A stretch of DNA of 64,000 nt from Brenneria nigrifluens DSM 30175 = ATCC 13028 (GCF_005484965.1 NZ_CP034036.1:2294001-2358000), one strand, 5' to 3'. Shown: positions 1 to 9,961, counted from the stretch's first letter. The notes: generated by a model not told the origin, from the sequence alone. Numbers and translations are program-made.

Positions 1-833
1 GCGGTAACCAACCATACCTCGGTAATCGCATCGCTCTCGGCCAGCGGCAGATATTTCACCCCGTCGACTTTGATGCGCATAAAAGAGGCGGGAAGAATGG
101 AAACGCCCAGCCCGGATGAAACCAGACCGACAATGGTCATGGCTTCGCCGACTTCCTGGGTGATATAGGGGTGAATACCGTACCGTTTCAATAACGTCAG
201 CGTTTCATCATATAAAGCCGTGCCGACGGTGCGCGAAAAGAAAACGAAAGGCTCATTAGCCAATTGGCGAATACCGAGCGGCCCGTTTGACTGCCCGGCC
301 AGCGGATGTTCCTCATGCACTACCGCAACCAGTGCCTCGTGCAGCAACAGTTGATGTTCAAGGGCGTCCGGAAGCGGATTATTACGCATCACGCCAATAT
401 CGAGCTTGCCGTTCAACAAGGGTTCGATCTGCTGCTTGGTGTTCAGTTCCATCATTTGGATATGCACCTGCGGAAAGGATTGGCGAAAGCGCAGCAGACT
501 GCGGGACACTTTTTTGATAAAGGGCGCCGATGAGGTAAACCCAATCGTCAGCTCCCCTGTTTCACCGCGCTCGATGCGCGCGGCGCGCTCCGCCGCCTGG
601 TTGACCTGAGCGATAATGGACCAGGCTTCTTTTAAAAACATGTCGCCCGCCGGCGTCAGACGCACATTACGGTTATTACGCTCCAGCAATCTGGCCCCCA
701 CCTGCTCTTCCAGAATCTGTATTTGCTGGCTGAGGGGCGGCTGCGAAATCAGCAATTTCTCCGCCGCGCGGCCAAAATGCAGTTCTTCGGCAACGGCAAT
801 AAAGTAACGCAGATGGCGTAATTCGATATTCAT
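1..833 (-). CDS. ynfL: LysR-family regulator YnfL-like (3' end beyond window)
   Basis: Translating the minus strand from the ATG at 833-831 gives an unbroken LysR reading frame to the window edge, about 277 codons, so only the last 20 or so residues are missing. The N-terminal winged helix-turn-helix reads MNIELRHLRYFIAVAEELHF, followed by AAEKLLISQPPLSQQIQILE, the usual LysR DNA-binding region; the rest is a periplasmic-binding-like effector domain. It is divergent from the MFS gene ynfM with 99 bp between the start codons, the arrangement of ynfL/ynfM in E. coli, so it probably controls that transporter. The inducer is unknown. The family is certain; the ortholog name rests on the neighbour. 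Confidence 0.88.
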   Translation of the reverse strand, partial: MNIELRHLRYFIAVAEELHFGRAAEKLLISQPPLSQQIQILEEQVGARLLERNNRNVRLTPAGDMFLKEAWSIIAQVNQAAERAARIERGETGELTIGFTSSAPFIKKVSRSLLRFRQSFPQVHIQMMELNTKQQIEPLLNGKLDIGVMRNNPLPDALEHQLLLHEALVAVVHEEHPLAGQSNGPLGIRQLANEPFVFFSRTVGTALYDETLTLLKRYGIHPYITQEVGEAMTIVGLVSSGLGVSILPASFMRIKVDGVKYLPLAESDAITEVWLVT

Positions 834-862
834 ATTTTATAAGTATCAATTATGATTATTAA

Positions 863-883
863 TATATTATACAAAATAATATA
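863..883. promoter_or_regulatory. AT-rich inverted repeat in the ynfL-ynfM divergent promoter
   Basis: TATATTAT at 863-870 and ATAATATA at 876-883 form a perfect 8-bp inverted repeat around ACAAA, midway between two divergent start codons. LysR proteins bind imperfect AT-rich dyads of this kind. That this is the YnfL operator is inference. Confidence 0.4.
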
Positions 884-932
884 GCTCTTCTATGATCGCC
901 GTATTCATTCTTTTCCTAAATCTGGATTTATT

Positions 933-2207
933 TTGAGTACCCCGTCATCTCCGGCATCGCCCGCTATGCCCATTTCTATTAACACCGATGTGGAAGCGCT
1001 TTCACCCAAACCTATCGCACCCGGCAAATCACCTTATATCAAACGCGGCACGCCGCAGTTTATGCACGTTACCTTGGCGTTATTTTCCGCCGGCTTCGCC
1101 ACTTTCGCCCTGCTTTACTGCGTACAGCCCCTATTGCCGCTTCTTTCGCAGGATTTCGCCATTTCTCCGGCCGCCAGCAGTCTGTCGCTTTCGGTATCAA
1201 CGGTCACGCTGGCGATTGGGCTGCTGTTTACCGGCCCTCTTTCCGATACCGTAGGTCGCAAGAACGTGATGGCGGTCTCGCTGATGCTGGCCGCCGCCTG
1301 CACGCTTATTTGCGCCTTTATGAGCAGTTGGCAGGGGGTGCTGATTATGCGGGCGATGATCGGCCTATCGCTCAGCGGCGTGGCGGCCGTCGCCATGAGT
1401 TACCTGAGCGAAGAGATCCACCCCAGCGTGCTGGCTTTCTCCATGGGGCTTTATATCAGCGGTAATTCCATCGGCGGCATGAGCGGACGTCTGGTGAGCG
1501 GCGTATTGAGCGACTATTTTCCCTGGCGGGTTGCCGTGGGGACGATCGGCGTTCTGGCGTTAATCGCCGCATTAACCTTCTGGAAAATTTTACCCGACTC
1601 CCGTCATTTCCGCGCCGGCTCTTTGCGTCCCAAAACCCTATGGCTGAATACGAAACTGCACTGGCACGACGCCGGATTGCCGTTACTGTTTTTGCAGGGC
1701 TTTCTGCTGATGGGCTCGTTCGTTACCCTCTTCAACTATATCGGCTATCGCCTGCTGGAATCGCCTTACCTGCTTAATCAGGCGATTGTCGGCCTGCTGT
1801 CGGTGGTTTTCCTGACCGGCAGCTACAGCTCTCCTAAAGCAGGGGCATTGACTTCCCGCTACGGCCGCGGGCCGGTGCTCGGCATTTCCATCGGGCTGAT
1901 GCTGCTGGGACTGGGCGTTACCGCCCTAAGCCCTTTGCCGTGCGTGTTTATCGGCATGATGCTGTTCGCCGCCGGCTTCTTTGCCGCTCATGCCGTCGCC
2001 AGCGGCTGGATTGGTCAGCGCGCGCGCCGGGCCAAAGGCCAGGCTTCATCCATGTATCTGTTCTGCTACTATCTCGGATCCAGTCTGGCCGGAACGCTGG
2101 GCGGCGTATTCTGGCACGCTTACGGCTGGGCGGGCATCACCGCCTTTCTGAGCACCCTGCTGCTGGTCGCCCTGGCGGTCAGTTTCCGCCTGAAACACTT
2201 GGCCTGA
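933..2207 (+). CDS. ynfM: MFS exporter YnfM
   Basis: A 12-helix major facilitator transporter of the inner membrane that closely follows E. coli YnfM: KRGTPQFM before helix 1, LLFTGPLSDTVGRK in the helix 2-3 loop (the MFS motif A), and LSEEIHPSVLAFSMGLYISG. The listed start is a TTG at 933. An in-frame ATG at 966 would remove 11 residues and is equally plausible, because the N-terminal tail before about residue 35 is not conserved. E. coli YnfM is a putative arabinose/drug-type efflux protein whose natural substrate is not settled. It is divergent from ynfL and probably controlled by it. Confidence 0.9.
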   Translation: MSTPSSPASPAMPISINTDVEALSPKPIAPGKSPYIKRGTPQFMHVTLALFSAGFATFALLYCVQPLLPLLSQDFAISPAASSLSLSVSTVTLAIGLLFTGPLSDTVGRKNVMAVSLMLAAACTLICAFMSSWQGVLIMRAMIGLSLSGVAAVAMSYLSEEIHPSVLAFSMGLYISGNSIGGMSGRLVSGVLSDYFPWRVAVGTIGVLALIAALTFWKILPDSRHFRAGSLRPKTLWLNTKLHWHDAGLPLLFLQGFLLMGSFVTLFNYIGYRLLESPYLLNQAIVGLLSVVFLTGSYSSPKAGALTSRYGRGPVLGISIGLMLLGLGVTALSPLPCVFIGMMLFAAGFFAAHAVASGWIGQRARRAKGQASSMYLFCYYLGSSLAGTLGGVFWHAYGWAGITAFLSTLLLVALAVSFRLKHLA

Positions 2208-2282
2208 TCTCACCCCCTACTCGATTAATCCTGCCAGGCGAACCAAATCACGGTTGCCGCCGGCGGGGATTGGTATTATAAC

Positions 2283-2305
2283 CATTAGTATGTTGTAACT
2301 AAGAT
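2283..2305 (+). other. Ter replication-termination site in the tus leader
   Basis: AGTATGTTGTAACTAA at 2287-2302 matches all 16 bases of the E. coli Ter core. It ends 13 bp before the preferred tus start. In E. coli TerB overlaps the tus promoter in the same way and lets Tus repress its own synthesis. The conserved G of the GC(6) pair lies at the low-coordinate end. By the E. coli model, forks moving toward higher coordinates would be arrested and forks coming from the tus side would pass; the polarity is inference. Confidence 0.92.
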
Positions 2306-2315
2306 GGATAGTGTC

Positions 2316-3248
2316 ATGGATCGCTATACGCTGATTGACCGCATGCACCGTTGCTTTACTACGCTGGAAGAAAAACTGGCCCTGATGCAGACGCAGTTTG
2401 CCGGGTTCAGGCTGTTGGTAGGCCGGGTTTATTCCCTGCCCGATATCGCAAAAGGCGCCGAGCACGACGCCATCACGCAAATCTCCGTACAACAGTACGT
2501 CGGCCAGCAAGCGCGTGAATTAGGACTGGCGCATTTTCGACGCCTGTTTATCCACCACTACCCGGAGACCATCAGCAGCAAAGCCGCCATCCGGCTTCCC
2601 GGCGCGCTCTGTTTTTCCGTCGATCATCGCCAGTATCAACAGGCGCAACGCCTTATCGCCGATATCAATGAGCTGAAGAAAGCGCTGGAGCAGATAGTGA
2701 CCGTAGAGTCGGGGCTGGAACCTGAACAGCGCTTTGAGTTTGTGCATACCCATCTGCGCGGGCTGATCACCCTAAGCGCCTACCGAACGCTGACGCCGAT
2801 CGTCGACCCGACGTCGGTACGCTTTGGATGGGCGAATAAACATATCATCAAAAATATGTCGCGCGCCGAACTGCTGGAGAAACTGCAAAAAAGCCTGCAA
2901 GCCGGCAGAGGCCCGGCGCCGTACAGCAAGGAACAATGGGCGGGATTAGTGGAGCAAGAGATCGAAACCCTATTGCGATTGCCGCCACGGGCGGCGCTAA
3001 AAATAAAGCGCCCGGTTAAAGTCCAGCCCATCGCCAGAGTCTGGTACGCGCAACGGCAAAAGCAGGTGCAGCATCCCTGCCCGTCTCCGCTGTTAGTGCT
3101 GTGCCGGCAAGAGAGCGGCGGCGAAGTTCCGGTTATCGGCGGGCTGAATAACTATGACGCCGACAACATCAAGCATAAACATAAACCGCAGGCGACGCCG
3201 CTGCGTTTGCTGATCCCCCGTCTGCACCTGTATACCGACGCGCCGTAA
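2316..3248 (+). CDS. tus: Replication terminus site-binding protein Tus
   Basis: Monomeric Ter-binding protein that blocks the replicative helicase in one direction. Strongly conserved stretches include RFGWANKHIIKN, LKIKRPVKVQPIARVWY, KQVQHPCPSPL and PLRLLIPRLHLY, which in E. coli Tus form the DNA-gripping core strands and C-terminus. The ATG at 2316 gives MDRYTLIDRM, which lines up with MARYDLVDRL of E. coli Tus. The in-frame ATG at 2304 directly abuts the Ter core and is less likely. Length from 2316 is 310 aa, against 309 in E. coli. It converges with fumC, as in E. coli. Confidence 0.96.
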   Translation: MDRYTLIDRMHRCFTTLEEKLALMQTQFAGFRLLVGRVYSLPDIAKGAEHDAITQISVQQYVGQQARELGLAHFRRLFIHHYPETISSKAAIRLPGALCFSVDHRQYQQAQRLIADINELKKALEQIVTVESGLEPEQRFEFVHTHLRGLITLSAYRTLTPIVDPTSVRFGWANKHIIKNMSRAELLEKLQKSLQAGRGPAPYSKEQWAGLVEQEIETLLRLPPRAALKIKRPVKVQPIARVWYAQRQKQVQHPCPSPLLVLCRQESGGEVPVIGGLNNYDADNIKHKHKPQATPLRLLIPRLHLYTDAP

Positions 3249-3304
3249 ACGACGCCTGCCGCAGATCGCTCCCCGGCAGGCAGGCAAACAAACGAGTAGC
3301 GCAA

Positions 3305-4702
3305 TCAGCTTTTCAGGCTGCCGACCATATCCTCAGGCCGTACCCACTCATCGAACTGCTCTTCGGTGAGATACTCCAGCTTCAGCGCGGAGGCTTTCAG
3401 CGTCAGCCCTTCCTTATGCGCCTTTTTGGCGATTTCAGCGGCTTTGTCATAACCGATATGGGTATTCAGCGCCGTAACCAGCATTAGCGACTCGTTCAAC
3501 AGTTGGTCGATACGCTCACGATTCGGTTCTATGCCGACGGCGCAGTGGTCATTGAAGCTTTTAATGCCGTCAGCCAGCAGACGGACGGACTGCAGGAAAT
3601 TATGAATCACCAGGGGGCGGTAAACGTTGAGTTCGAAGTTGCCCGAAGCGCCCCCGATATTGACGGCGACGTCATTTCCCAGCACCTGGCTACTCAGCAT
3701 GGTAACCGCTTCACACTGCGTAGGATTGACTTTACCGGGCATGATGGAGCTGCCGGGTTCATTTTCCGGAATGCTCAGTTCGCCGATGCCGCAGCGCGGC
3801 CCGGACGCCAGCCAGCGCACGTCATTGGCAATCTTCATCAATGACGCCGCCAACCCTTTCAACGCGCCGTGTCCGTGAACCAGCGCATCGCAGGTGCCCA
3901 GCGACTCGAACTTGTTCGGCGCGGTGACAAACGGCTGGCCGGTGAGGCGCGCCAGTTCGGCGGCGACGCGCACGGCATATTCCGGATGGGTGTTCAACCC
4001 GGTGCCGACGGCGGTTCCGCCCAGCGCCAGTTCGGCCAGATGGGGCACGCTGTCCCGGATATGCTTCAGGCTGTGTTGCAGCATCGCCGCCCAGCCGGAA
4101 ATTTCCTGTCCCAGGGTTAACGGCGTGGCATCCTGCAGATGGGTGCGGCCGATTTTCACGATGTCTTTAAATTTTTCCGCTTTCGCCGCCAGCGTCTGAT
4201 GCAGTACCTTCAATTCAGGGATAAGGTGTTCATTAATCGCCACCACCGCCGCGACGTGCATCGCCGTAGGAAAAACGTCGTTGGAACTCTGGCTTTTATT
4301 GACGTCGTCATTGGGGTGGACCAGCCGGTTGCTCCCCCGCTCCCCGCCCAGCAGTTCGCTGGCGCGGTTTGCCAGCACTTCATTCATATTCATATTGCTT
4401 TGGGTGCCGGAACCGGTTTGCCAGATGGCCAACGGAAACTCGCCGCCATGCTTGCCGGCCAGAACCTCATCGGCGGCCTGTATAATAGCGTTGCCGCGAT
4501 CAGCCGGAAGCAGTTTCAGGTCGATATTAACGCTGGCGGCGGCGCGTTTGGTCTGTGCCAGCGCATAAATCAGCGCCCGCGGCATTTTTTCTTCTGAAAT
4601 GCGAAAATGCTCAAGCGATCGCTGCGTCTGAGCGCCCCATAAGCGGTCGGCAGGAACGTCAATCGGCCCCATTGAGTCTTTTTCAATACGCGTCGTTGTC
4701 AT
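3305..4702 (-). CDS. fumC: Fumarate hydratase class II FumC
   Basis: Iron-free, oxidative-stress-resistant fumarase of the TCA cycle: fumarate plus water to L-malate, as a cytoplasmic tetramer. The 465-aa length is normal. Visible motifs are [27 protein letters not shown] (catalytic His loop) and the superfamily signature [11 protein letters not shown], whose serine lies on the mobile catalytic loop. The E. coli neighbours tus and manA flank it, but fumA, which precedes fumC in E. coli, is absent. I could not pick out a SoxS box with confidence in the 165-bp fumC-manA gap. Confidence 0.97.
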   Translation of the reverse strand: MTTTRIEKDSMGPIDVPADRLWGAQTQRSLEHFRISEEKMPRALIYALAQTKRAAASVNIDLKLLPADRGNAIIQAADEVLAGKHGGEFPLAIWQTGSGTQSNMNMNEVLANRASELLGGERGSNRLVHPNDDVNKSQSSNDVFPTAMHVAAVVAINEHLIPELKVLHQTLAAKAEKFKDIVKIGRTHLQDATPLTLGQEISGWAAMLQHSLKHIRDSVPHLAELALGGTAVGTGLNTHPEYAVRVAAELARLTGQPFVTAPNKFESLGTCDALVHGHGALKGLAASLMKIANDVRWLASGPRCGIGELSIPENEPGSSIMPGKVNPTQCEAVTMLSSQVLGNDVAVNIGGASGNFELNVYRPLVIHNFLQSVRLLADGIKSFNDHCAVGIEPNRERIDQLLNESLMLVTALNTHIGYDKAAEIAKKAHKEGLTLKASALKLEYLTEEQFDEWVRPEDMVGSLKS

Positions 4703-4867
4703 TACCTTTTCTCCTTATCATTCTGAATGATGAAAGTTGCACTGCCTGGAATAGTGACACATAAAACATTAACATGGTGTGAGCCGATGCCGCGTATTCA
4801 TCACCAATCACTTTATTAACTATTGGAATTATTTTAATCGGCGGTTATATAACCTCAGGAATCCATC

Positions 4868-6040
4868 ATGCAAAAAATGCTCAATCGCGTCCAGCACTAC
4901 GCCTGGGGCAGCAAAAACGCTTTAACTGAGCTATATAGCATTGAAAATCCTAGTAATTTACCAATGGCTGAATTATGGATGGGCGCCCATCCGAAAAGCA
5001 GTTCCCACGTCATTGATGAAAAAGGCAACGAGCGCAATCTGCGCGAAGTGATTGCCGCAAACCTCCCCTCGCACCTTGGCGCGGCCGTGGCGCGGCGCTT
5101 CGGCGAATTACCGTTTTTATTTAAAGTGCTGTGCGCGGAGCAGCCGCTTTCCATTCAGGTGCACCCCAGCAAATCCGCGGCGGAACAGGGCTTTGCCAGG
5201 GAAAATGCGGCGGGTATTCCATTGGATGCCGCCGAAAGAAACTATAAGGATGCCAATCACAAGCCGGAACTGGTGTTTGCGCTCACCCCTTTTCAGGCGC
5301 TGAACGGCTTTCGAGAATTATCTGAAATTGCCGCGCTGTTAGCGCCGGTCGCCGGCGCTCATCCCTCTATTAGCGCTTTTTTGCAACAGCCGGACGACAA
5401 AAATCTCGCCATGCTGTTTGCCAACCTGCTGAGCATGAGCGGCGAGCAAAAAGAGCGCGCGCTGGGGGTATTAAAAGCCGCGCTGAACAGCCAGCAGCAT
5501 GAACCCTGGGCAACGATTCGGGACATTACGCGCTTTTATCCGCACGACAGCGGTCTGTTTTCCCCCCTGTTGCTCAATGTCATTACGCTTCAGCCGGGCG
5601 AGGCGATGTTTTTATACGCCCAAACGCCGCACGCTTACTTAAACGGCGTGGCGCTGGAGGTCATGGCGAATTCCGACAACGTGCTGCGGGCAGGTTTAAC
5701 GCCGAAGTACATTGATATTCCAGAGTTATTGGACAACGTGGATTTTGTCGCCAAACCCGCCGCCGATTTATTGACCTCCCCCATCAGACTGGGAAATGAG
5801 CTAAGCTTCCCTATTCCGGTGGACGATTTCGCCTTTTCGCTGCATAACCTGAGCGATGAAACGCAAACGCTCAGCCAGAGCAGCGCCGCTATTGTCTTCT
5901 GCGTCGACGGCCAGGCGTTACTGCAAAACGATCGGCAGCAAATCAGGCTCAAGGCGGGCGAGTCCTGCTTTATTTCCGCCGGTGAATCGCCGGTATGGGT
6001 TCAGGGACAAGGACGCATCGCCCGCGTATTTAATCGGTGA
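4868..6040 (+). CDS. manA: Mannose-6-phosphate isomerase ManA
   Basis: Type I zinc phosphomannose isomerase (cupin fold) that interconverts mannose-6-P and fructose-6-P, for mannose use and GDP-mannose supply. At 390 aa it matches the family. Zinc and active-site motifs seen are SIQVHPSK (Gln and His ligands), KPELVFAL (Glu ligand) and QTPHAYLNG (His ligand), followed by the GxxLEVMANSDNVLRAGLTPK signature. An AGGA about 8 bp upstream supports the ATG at 4868. It is divergent from fumC and followed by ydgA, as in E. coli. Confidence 0.97.
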   Translation: MQKMLNRVQHYAWGSKNALTELYSIENPSNLPMAELWMGAHPKSSSHVIDEKGNERNLREVIAANLPSHLGAAVARRFGELPFLFKVLCAEQPLSIQVHPSKSAAEQGFARENAAGIPLDAAERNYKDANHKPELVFALTPFQALNGFRELSEIAALLAPVAGAHPSISAFLQQPDDKNLAMLFANLLSMSGEQKERALGVLKAALNSQQHEPWATIRDITRFYPHDSGLFSPLLLNVITLQPGEAMFLYAQTPHAYLNGVALEVMANSDNVLRAGLTPKYIDIPELLDNVDFVAKPAADLLTSPIRLGNELSFPIPVDDFAFSLHNLSDETQTLSQSSAAIVFCVDGQALLQNDRQQIRLKAGESCFISAGESPVWVQGQGRIARVFNR

Positions 6041-6108
6041 TGACCGGTATATATACCCTCTCGCCTTGAAGAATCGGGGCGTGTTTTTAAATAAAAGGAT
6101 AAATAAAA

Positions 6109-7659
6109 ATGAAGAAGTCGTTAATTGCCGCCGGCGTTATCATCGCTCTGGGTGCCGTCTGGACAGGCGCATCCTGGTACACCGGTAAACAGCTGGCTCA
6201 GCATATTGATGAATTTACCGACGATATCAATGCACAACTCAAATCCGCCTATCCGGACGCCGGACTGAAACTGGTGTATCGCGATTATCAGGGCGGCATT
6301 TTCAGCAGTAAACTGGCCTATGTGCTGCAAGCCGACGGTTCCGCCAAAGGGACGCGGCTACTCGCCCCCGGCGAGGAGATTGTTCTCAATGAGTCGGTTT
6401 CTCACGGTCCGTTCCCGTTAGCGCAGCTCAAGCAGTTTAATCTGCTGCCGGCGATGGCGTCGGTGCATAGCGAACTGGCGAATACGCCGGTGGTTAAACC
6501 GCTGTTCGATCTTACCGGGAATAAACCGTTTATCTCCGCTGAAACCCGCGTGGCCTACAGCGGCGATACCCGTTCAGAGGTGACGCTGCTCCCGGTCGAG
6601 CATCAGGTCGACGATCGGAAATTTTCCTTTAGCGGCACCGAACTCCGGTTGGACGTCGCCAGTGACTTGCGCAGCAGCGCGCTGGCGGGAACCGTTAATA
6701 ACCTGCTGGTGGAAAAGAAAAATCCATGGGGTGAAACCGAGCAGGTCATCATCAATGATTTTTCGCTTGATACGGCCAACCGCAAAGGTAAATTCGACCT
6801 TAACCTGGGCGACGGCAAGGTGACCGTCAAGAGCTTGAAATTTACCGTTGAAGGCGGAGAACCGGTTACGCTGAATAATTTCGCGGTACAAAGCAGCGTC
6901 ACTGAAGATGAGAAGAATCTGGCGGGGAAATTGTCCCTGACGCTGGAATCACTGACCGTCAGCGAGCGTAATCTCGGCTCGGGGAATCTGCATCTCACCT
7001 TCTCCGGACTTGACGGCGAAGGCACCAAGCGTTTTGCCGCCGAGTATCAGAAAAAAGTTCAGCAACTTTTGCAGAATGCGCAAATCCTGGATCCTGATAG
7101 CTACCAACACGAAATAGCCATGGTTTTTCTGCAACATTTGCCTGATTTACTGAAAGGCAACCCCAATATAACCCTCTCCCCGGTCAGTTGGAAAAACGCC
7201 AAAGGAGAAAGCACCTTCACGCTGGCGCTGGACTTGACCGATCCCTTGCAGAACGCGGCGAAAGCAACCGATCCGACCGCTTCCGATGAAGAAAAAATCA
7301 TCCGCCAGTCGCTCAACAAGCTGGATGCCCGATTGAACGTGCCGTTGGCCATGCTGGCGGAGCTGATGGTGCAGGCCGGGCAACAACAACCGGTAAACGA
7401 TGAAGAGAAGGCGCAAGCCGATAAAATGGCGCTGCAACAGGCGCAGATGATGGCAAGTATCGGCCAGATGAATCAGGTTACCGTCACCAAGGACAATGCC
7501 ATCACCAGTTCGTTGCAGTATGCCGACGGCCAGGTTGATTTCAACGGCAACAAAATGTCCCTGGCGGACTTTATTGCGCCCTTTATCACCATTCCCGGCG
7601 AAAGCGATGAAGCGCCGCAGGAACCACAGGTGCCGCCCCTCGCGCCGCCCGCGCAGTAA
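6109..7659 (+). CDS. ydgA: YdgA family protein (DUF945)
   Basis: A 516-aa member of the DUF945 family. One N-terminal membrane segment (about residues 5-20) is followed by SWYTGKQL and a long extracytoplasmic region rich in beta structure. The C-terminus has an acidic then proline-rich tail. It follows manA by 68 bp with a good AAGGAT ribosome site, the same order as E. coli manA-ydgA. The biochemical function is unknown. Family proteins are anchored in the inner membrane and face the periplasm. Confidence 0.9.
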   Translation: MKKSLIAAGVIIALGAVWTGASWYTGKQLAQHIDEFTDDINAQLKSAYPDAGLKLVYRDYQGGIFSSKLAYVLQADGSAKGTRLLAPGEEIVLNESVSHGPFPLAQLKQFNLLPAMASVHSELANTPVVKPLFDLTGNKPFISAETRVAYSGDTRSEVTLLPVEHQVDDRKFSFSGTELRLDVASDLRSSALAGTVNNLLVEKKNPWGETEQVIINDFSLDTANRKGKFDLNLGDGKVTVKSLKFTVEGGEPVTLNNFAVQSSVTEDEKNLAGKLSLTLESLTVSERNLGSGNLHLTFSGLDGEGTKRFAAEYQKKVQQLLQNAQILDPDSYQHEIAMVFLQHLPDLLKGNPNITLSPVSWKNAKGESTFTLALDLTDPLQNAAKATDPTASDEEKIIRQSLNKLDARLNVPLAMLAELMVQAGQQQPVNDEEKAQADKMALQQAQMMASIGQMNQVTVTKDNAITSSLQYADGQVDFNGNKMSLADFIAPFITIPGESDEAPQEPQVPPLAPPAQ

Positions 7660-7736
7660 CCGGCAAAACCGGTGGCGGCTTTAGGCCGCCGCCGGCGTTG
7701 TTGTCCGCCCCGGCTGTTCCCGTTAAGAGATTAAGC

Positions 7737-8711
7737 ATGCAAAAATACCAAACATTGATGGAAGAACGTCAGAGCGCCATCTACTTTAGCGCGGTTATCG
7801 CCGCAGGCGTGACCGCCCTGTTGCTGCCCGGTACGGAAAAACTGGACGTGGCGATCAATCCGGCGCTGGCATTGATGCTGTTCGTCACTTTCCTACAGGT
7901 GCCGTTAACGTCGCTAAAACGCAGTCTGACCCGGGTACGCTTTCTTGGCGCCCTGCTGGCGGCCAATTTTATCGTTATACCGCTGTTCGTGGCCTGCCTT
8001 ATTCCTTATTTCCCCGCCGACCCGCTTATCCGACTGGGCATGCTGCTGGTGTTGCTCGCCCCTTGTATCGATTACGTGGTGACCTTCTCTCATCTCGGCC
8101 GCGCCGATGCGCCGAGTTTGCTGGCCGCCACCCCCGCGCTGCTGGTGGCGCAAATGCTGGCATTGCCGTTTTACCTCGGACTGTTTCTCGGCCGGGAAGC
8201 GGCCGGGCTTATTCATATCGCGCCGTTTTTCCACGCCTTTATCTGGCTGATTGCGCTTCCCCTGCTGCTGGCCGGACTGGTGCAATGGGGAGCGTCCCGC
8301 CTGCCGGCTGTGGATAAGTTCGCCGACCGCCTCGGTTTTCTGCCGGTTCCCGCCACCGCGCTGGTGTTATTCGTGGTGGTGATTTCCGTTATTCCCCAGC
8401 TAAAAACCACCTGGCCGATGGTGCTGAGCGCCGTTCCGTTCTATGCGCTGTTCGCTATCATCGCTCCCGTATTGGGATGGTTGACGAGCAAGGTATTCCG
8501 CCTTGCGCCGGCTGGCGGGCGGGCGGTGGCCTTCAGCGCCGGGACGCGGAACTCTCTGGTGGTTTTGCCTTTGGCGCTGGCCATCCCCGGCGCCATCCCG
8601 CTGCTGCCGGCCATTATCGTCACCCAGACCCTGGTGGAACTGTTAAGCGAGCTGATTTATATCCGGGCGATCCCCAGGCTGACCGCGCCGCCATCCCGCT
8701 TATCCGACTGA
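7737..8711 (+). CDS. ACR3/BASS-superfamily permease
   Basis: A 324-aa integral membrane protein with about ten hydrophobic segments. The segment LVLLAPCIDYVVTFSHLG and the later FSAGTRNSLVVLPLALAIP resemble the paired broken-helix motifs of the bile-acid:sodium symporter / arsenite permease (ACR3) superfamily. I start it at the ATG at 7737 (AAGAGA ribosome site) rather than the upstream TTG at 7698, which only adds a tail rich in proline and alanine. No arsR or arsC neighbour is present, so an arsenite role is not supported here and the substrate is unknown. Confidence 0.75.
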   Translation: MQKYQTLMEERQSAIYFSAVIAAGVTALLLPGTEKLDVAINPALALMLFVTFLQVPLTSLKRSLTRVRFLGALLAANFIVIPLFVACLIPYFPADPLIRLGMLLVLLAPCIDYVVTFSHLGRADAPSLLAATPALLVAQMLALPFYLGLFLGREAAGLIHIAPFFHAFIWLIALPLLLAGLVQWGASRLPAVDKFADRLGFLPVPATALVLFVVVISVIPQLKTTWPMVLSAVPFYALFAIIAPVLGWLTSKVFRLAPAGGRAVAFSAGTRNSLVVLPLALAIPGAIPLLPAIIVTQTLVELLSELIYIRAIPRLTAPPSRLSD

Positions 8712-8793
8712 ATTTGCCGTTGCCGGCATTTGTTTTTATACTTCACCGCACTTAACGGGCCACGGCCCGGCTTACTGATACCAAGAGTACTCC

Positions 8794-9822
8794 ATGATTG
8801 ATTTGCAACTCCCGCTAACGGATCTTCACCGCCACCTGGATGGTAATATCCGGGCACAGAGCATCCTGGAACTGGGCCGCCAGTTCAATATCGCCTTACC
8901 CGCCAATGACCTGGCCTCACTGCGCCCTCATGTTCAAGTGACCAAAACCGAACCGGATTTGCTGAGTTTTCTACAAAAGCTGGATTGGGGCGTTGCCGTT
9001 CTGGGATCGCTGGATGCCTGCCGCCGCGTCGCTTATGAAAATGTTGCAGACGCCGTCAACGCCGGGCTGGATTATGCGGAGCTGCGTTTCTCCCCCTACT
9101 ATATGGCGATGAACCATCGGCTGCCGATTGCCGGCGTGGTGGAAGCCGTAATTGACGGCGTGACCGCGGGCAGCCGCGATCTCGACATTGATATCCGTCT
9201 GATTGGCATTCTGAGCCGCACCTTCGGCACCGAGGCCTGCCAGCAGGAGCTGGATGGCCTGCTGGCCCATCGCGACCGTATTGTCGCCCTCGATCTGGCC
9301 GGCGATGAGCTGGGGTATCCCTGCGAGCTTTTTTCATCGCACTTCCGGCAGGCCCGTGACGCCGGCTGGCGCATTACCGTGCACGCCGGAGAAGCCGCCG
9401 GTCCTGAAAGTATCTGGCAGGCCATCAACCAGCTGGAAGCCGAGCGGATCGGCCACGGCGTTACCGCGATTATCGATACCGGACTAATGGCGTATATGGC
9501 GGAAAACGGCATCGGTATTGAATCCTGCCTGACCTCCAATATCCAGACCAGTACGGTGGAGTCGCTGGATCGGCACCCGCTGTTGCATTTTCTGCGTCAC
9601 GGTATTCCCGCCACGATTAATACCGACGATCCTGCCGTACAGGGCATCGAAATCCGCAACGAGTATCAGGTTGCGGCGCCCTTGGCCGGGTTGACCGCCA
9701 AAGAGACCCGGCGGGCGCAGGAAAACGGATTGGATATCGCCTTTATCAGTGAACAGGAAAAGCAACGGCTGCGGGAGAAAGTACTGCGTAAACGGGGCGC
9801 GGCGGCGTCCTCGCGGGCATAA
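8794..9822 (+). CDS. add: Adenosine deaminase
   Basis: Zinc amidohydrolase that converts (deoxy)adenosine to (deoxy)inosine in purine salvage. Zinc ligands H12 and H14 sit in [13 protein letters not shown] carries the catalytic glutamate; ERIGHG follows; INTDDPAV carries the final metal-ligand aspartates. The length of 342 aa is close to the 333 aa of E. coli Add, with a short basic extension at the C-terminus. It is convergent with the next gene across a paired-hairpin intergenic repeat. Confidence 0.96.
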   Translation: MIDLQLPLTDLHRHLDGNIRAQSILELGRQFNIALPANDLASLRPHVQVTKTEPDLLSFLQKLDWGVAVLGSLDACRRVAYENVADAVNAGLDYAELRFSPYYMAMNHRLPIAGVVEAVIDGVTAGSRDLDIDIRLIGILSRTFGTEACQQELDGLLAHRDRIVALDLAGDELGYPCELFSSHFRQARDAGWRITVHAGEAAGPESIWQAINQLEAERIGHGVTAIIDTGLMAYMAENGIGIESCLTSNIQTSTVESLDRHPLLHFLRHGIPATINTDDPAVQGIEIRNEYQVAAPLAGLTAKETRRAQENGLDIAFISEQEKQRLREKVLRKRGAAASSRA

Positions 9823-9834
9823 CGCATCACCGTC

Positions 9835-9909
9835 GTCCCCGCGGTTGTAGGCGGGGACCTGCTTGTGCAAGCGGTTCGGTGTCGCTGAGATCCCCGCCTG
9901 CGCGGGGAT
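9835..9909. repeat. Paired REP-like hairpins between convergent genes
   Basis: Two GC-rich hairpins lie 31 bp apart: GTCCCCGC (9835-9842) with GCGGGGAC (9851-9858), and ATCCCCGC (9890-9897) with GCGGGGAT (9902-9909). A small GCTTG/CAAGC stem lies between them. The layout is that of a BIME-type intergenic repeat and could also terminate add and the opposing permease gene. Single relatives of the second hairpin are at 13217 and 27237. Confidence 0.7.
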
Positions 9910-9961
9910 GACGGATTTGGAGTGGCTACTTTGTCAACGCTCTGTGGCGGCATAGGCCGCC

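Noticed and set aside
850..932. A promoter call for ynfM within the AT-rich divergent region
   Set aside because: Many overlapping TATAAT-like hexamers; I could not single one out.
7698..7736. Upstream TTG start for the ACR3-like permease
   Set aside because: It adds 13 residues rich in proline and alanine with no ribosome site, whereas the ATG at 7737 has AAGAGA upstream.
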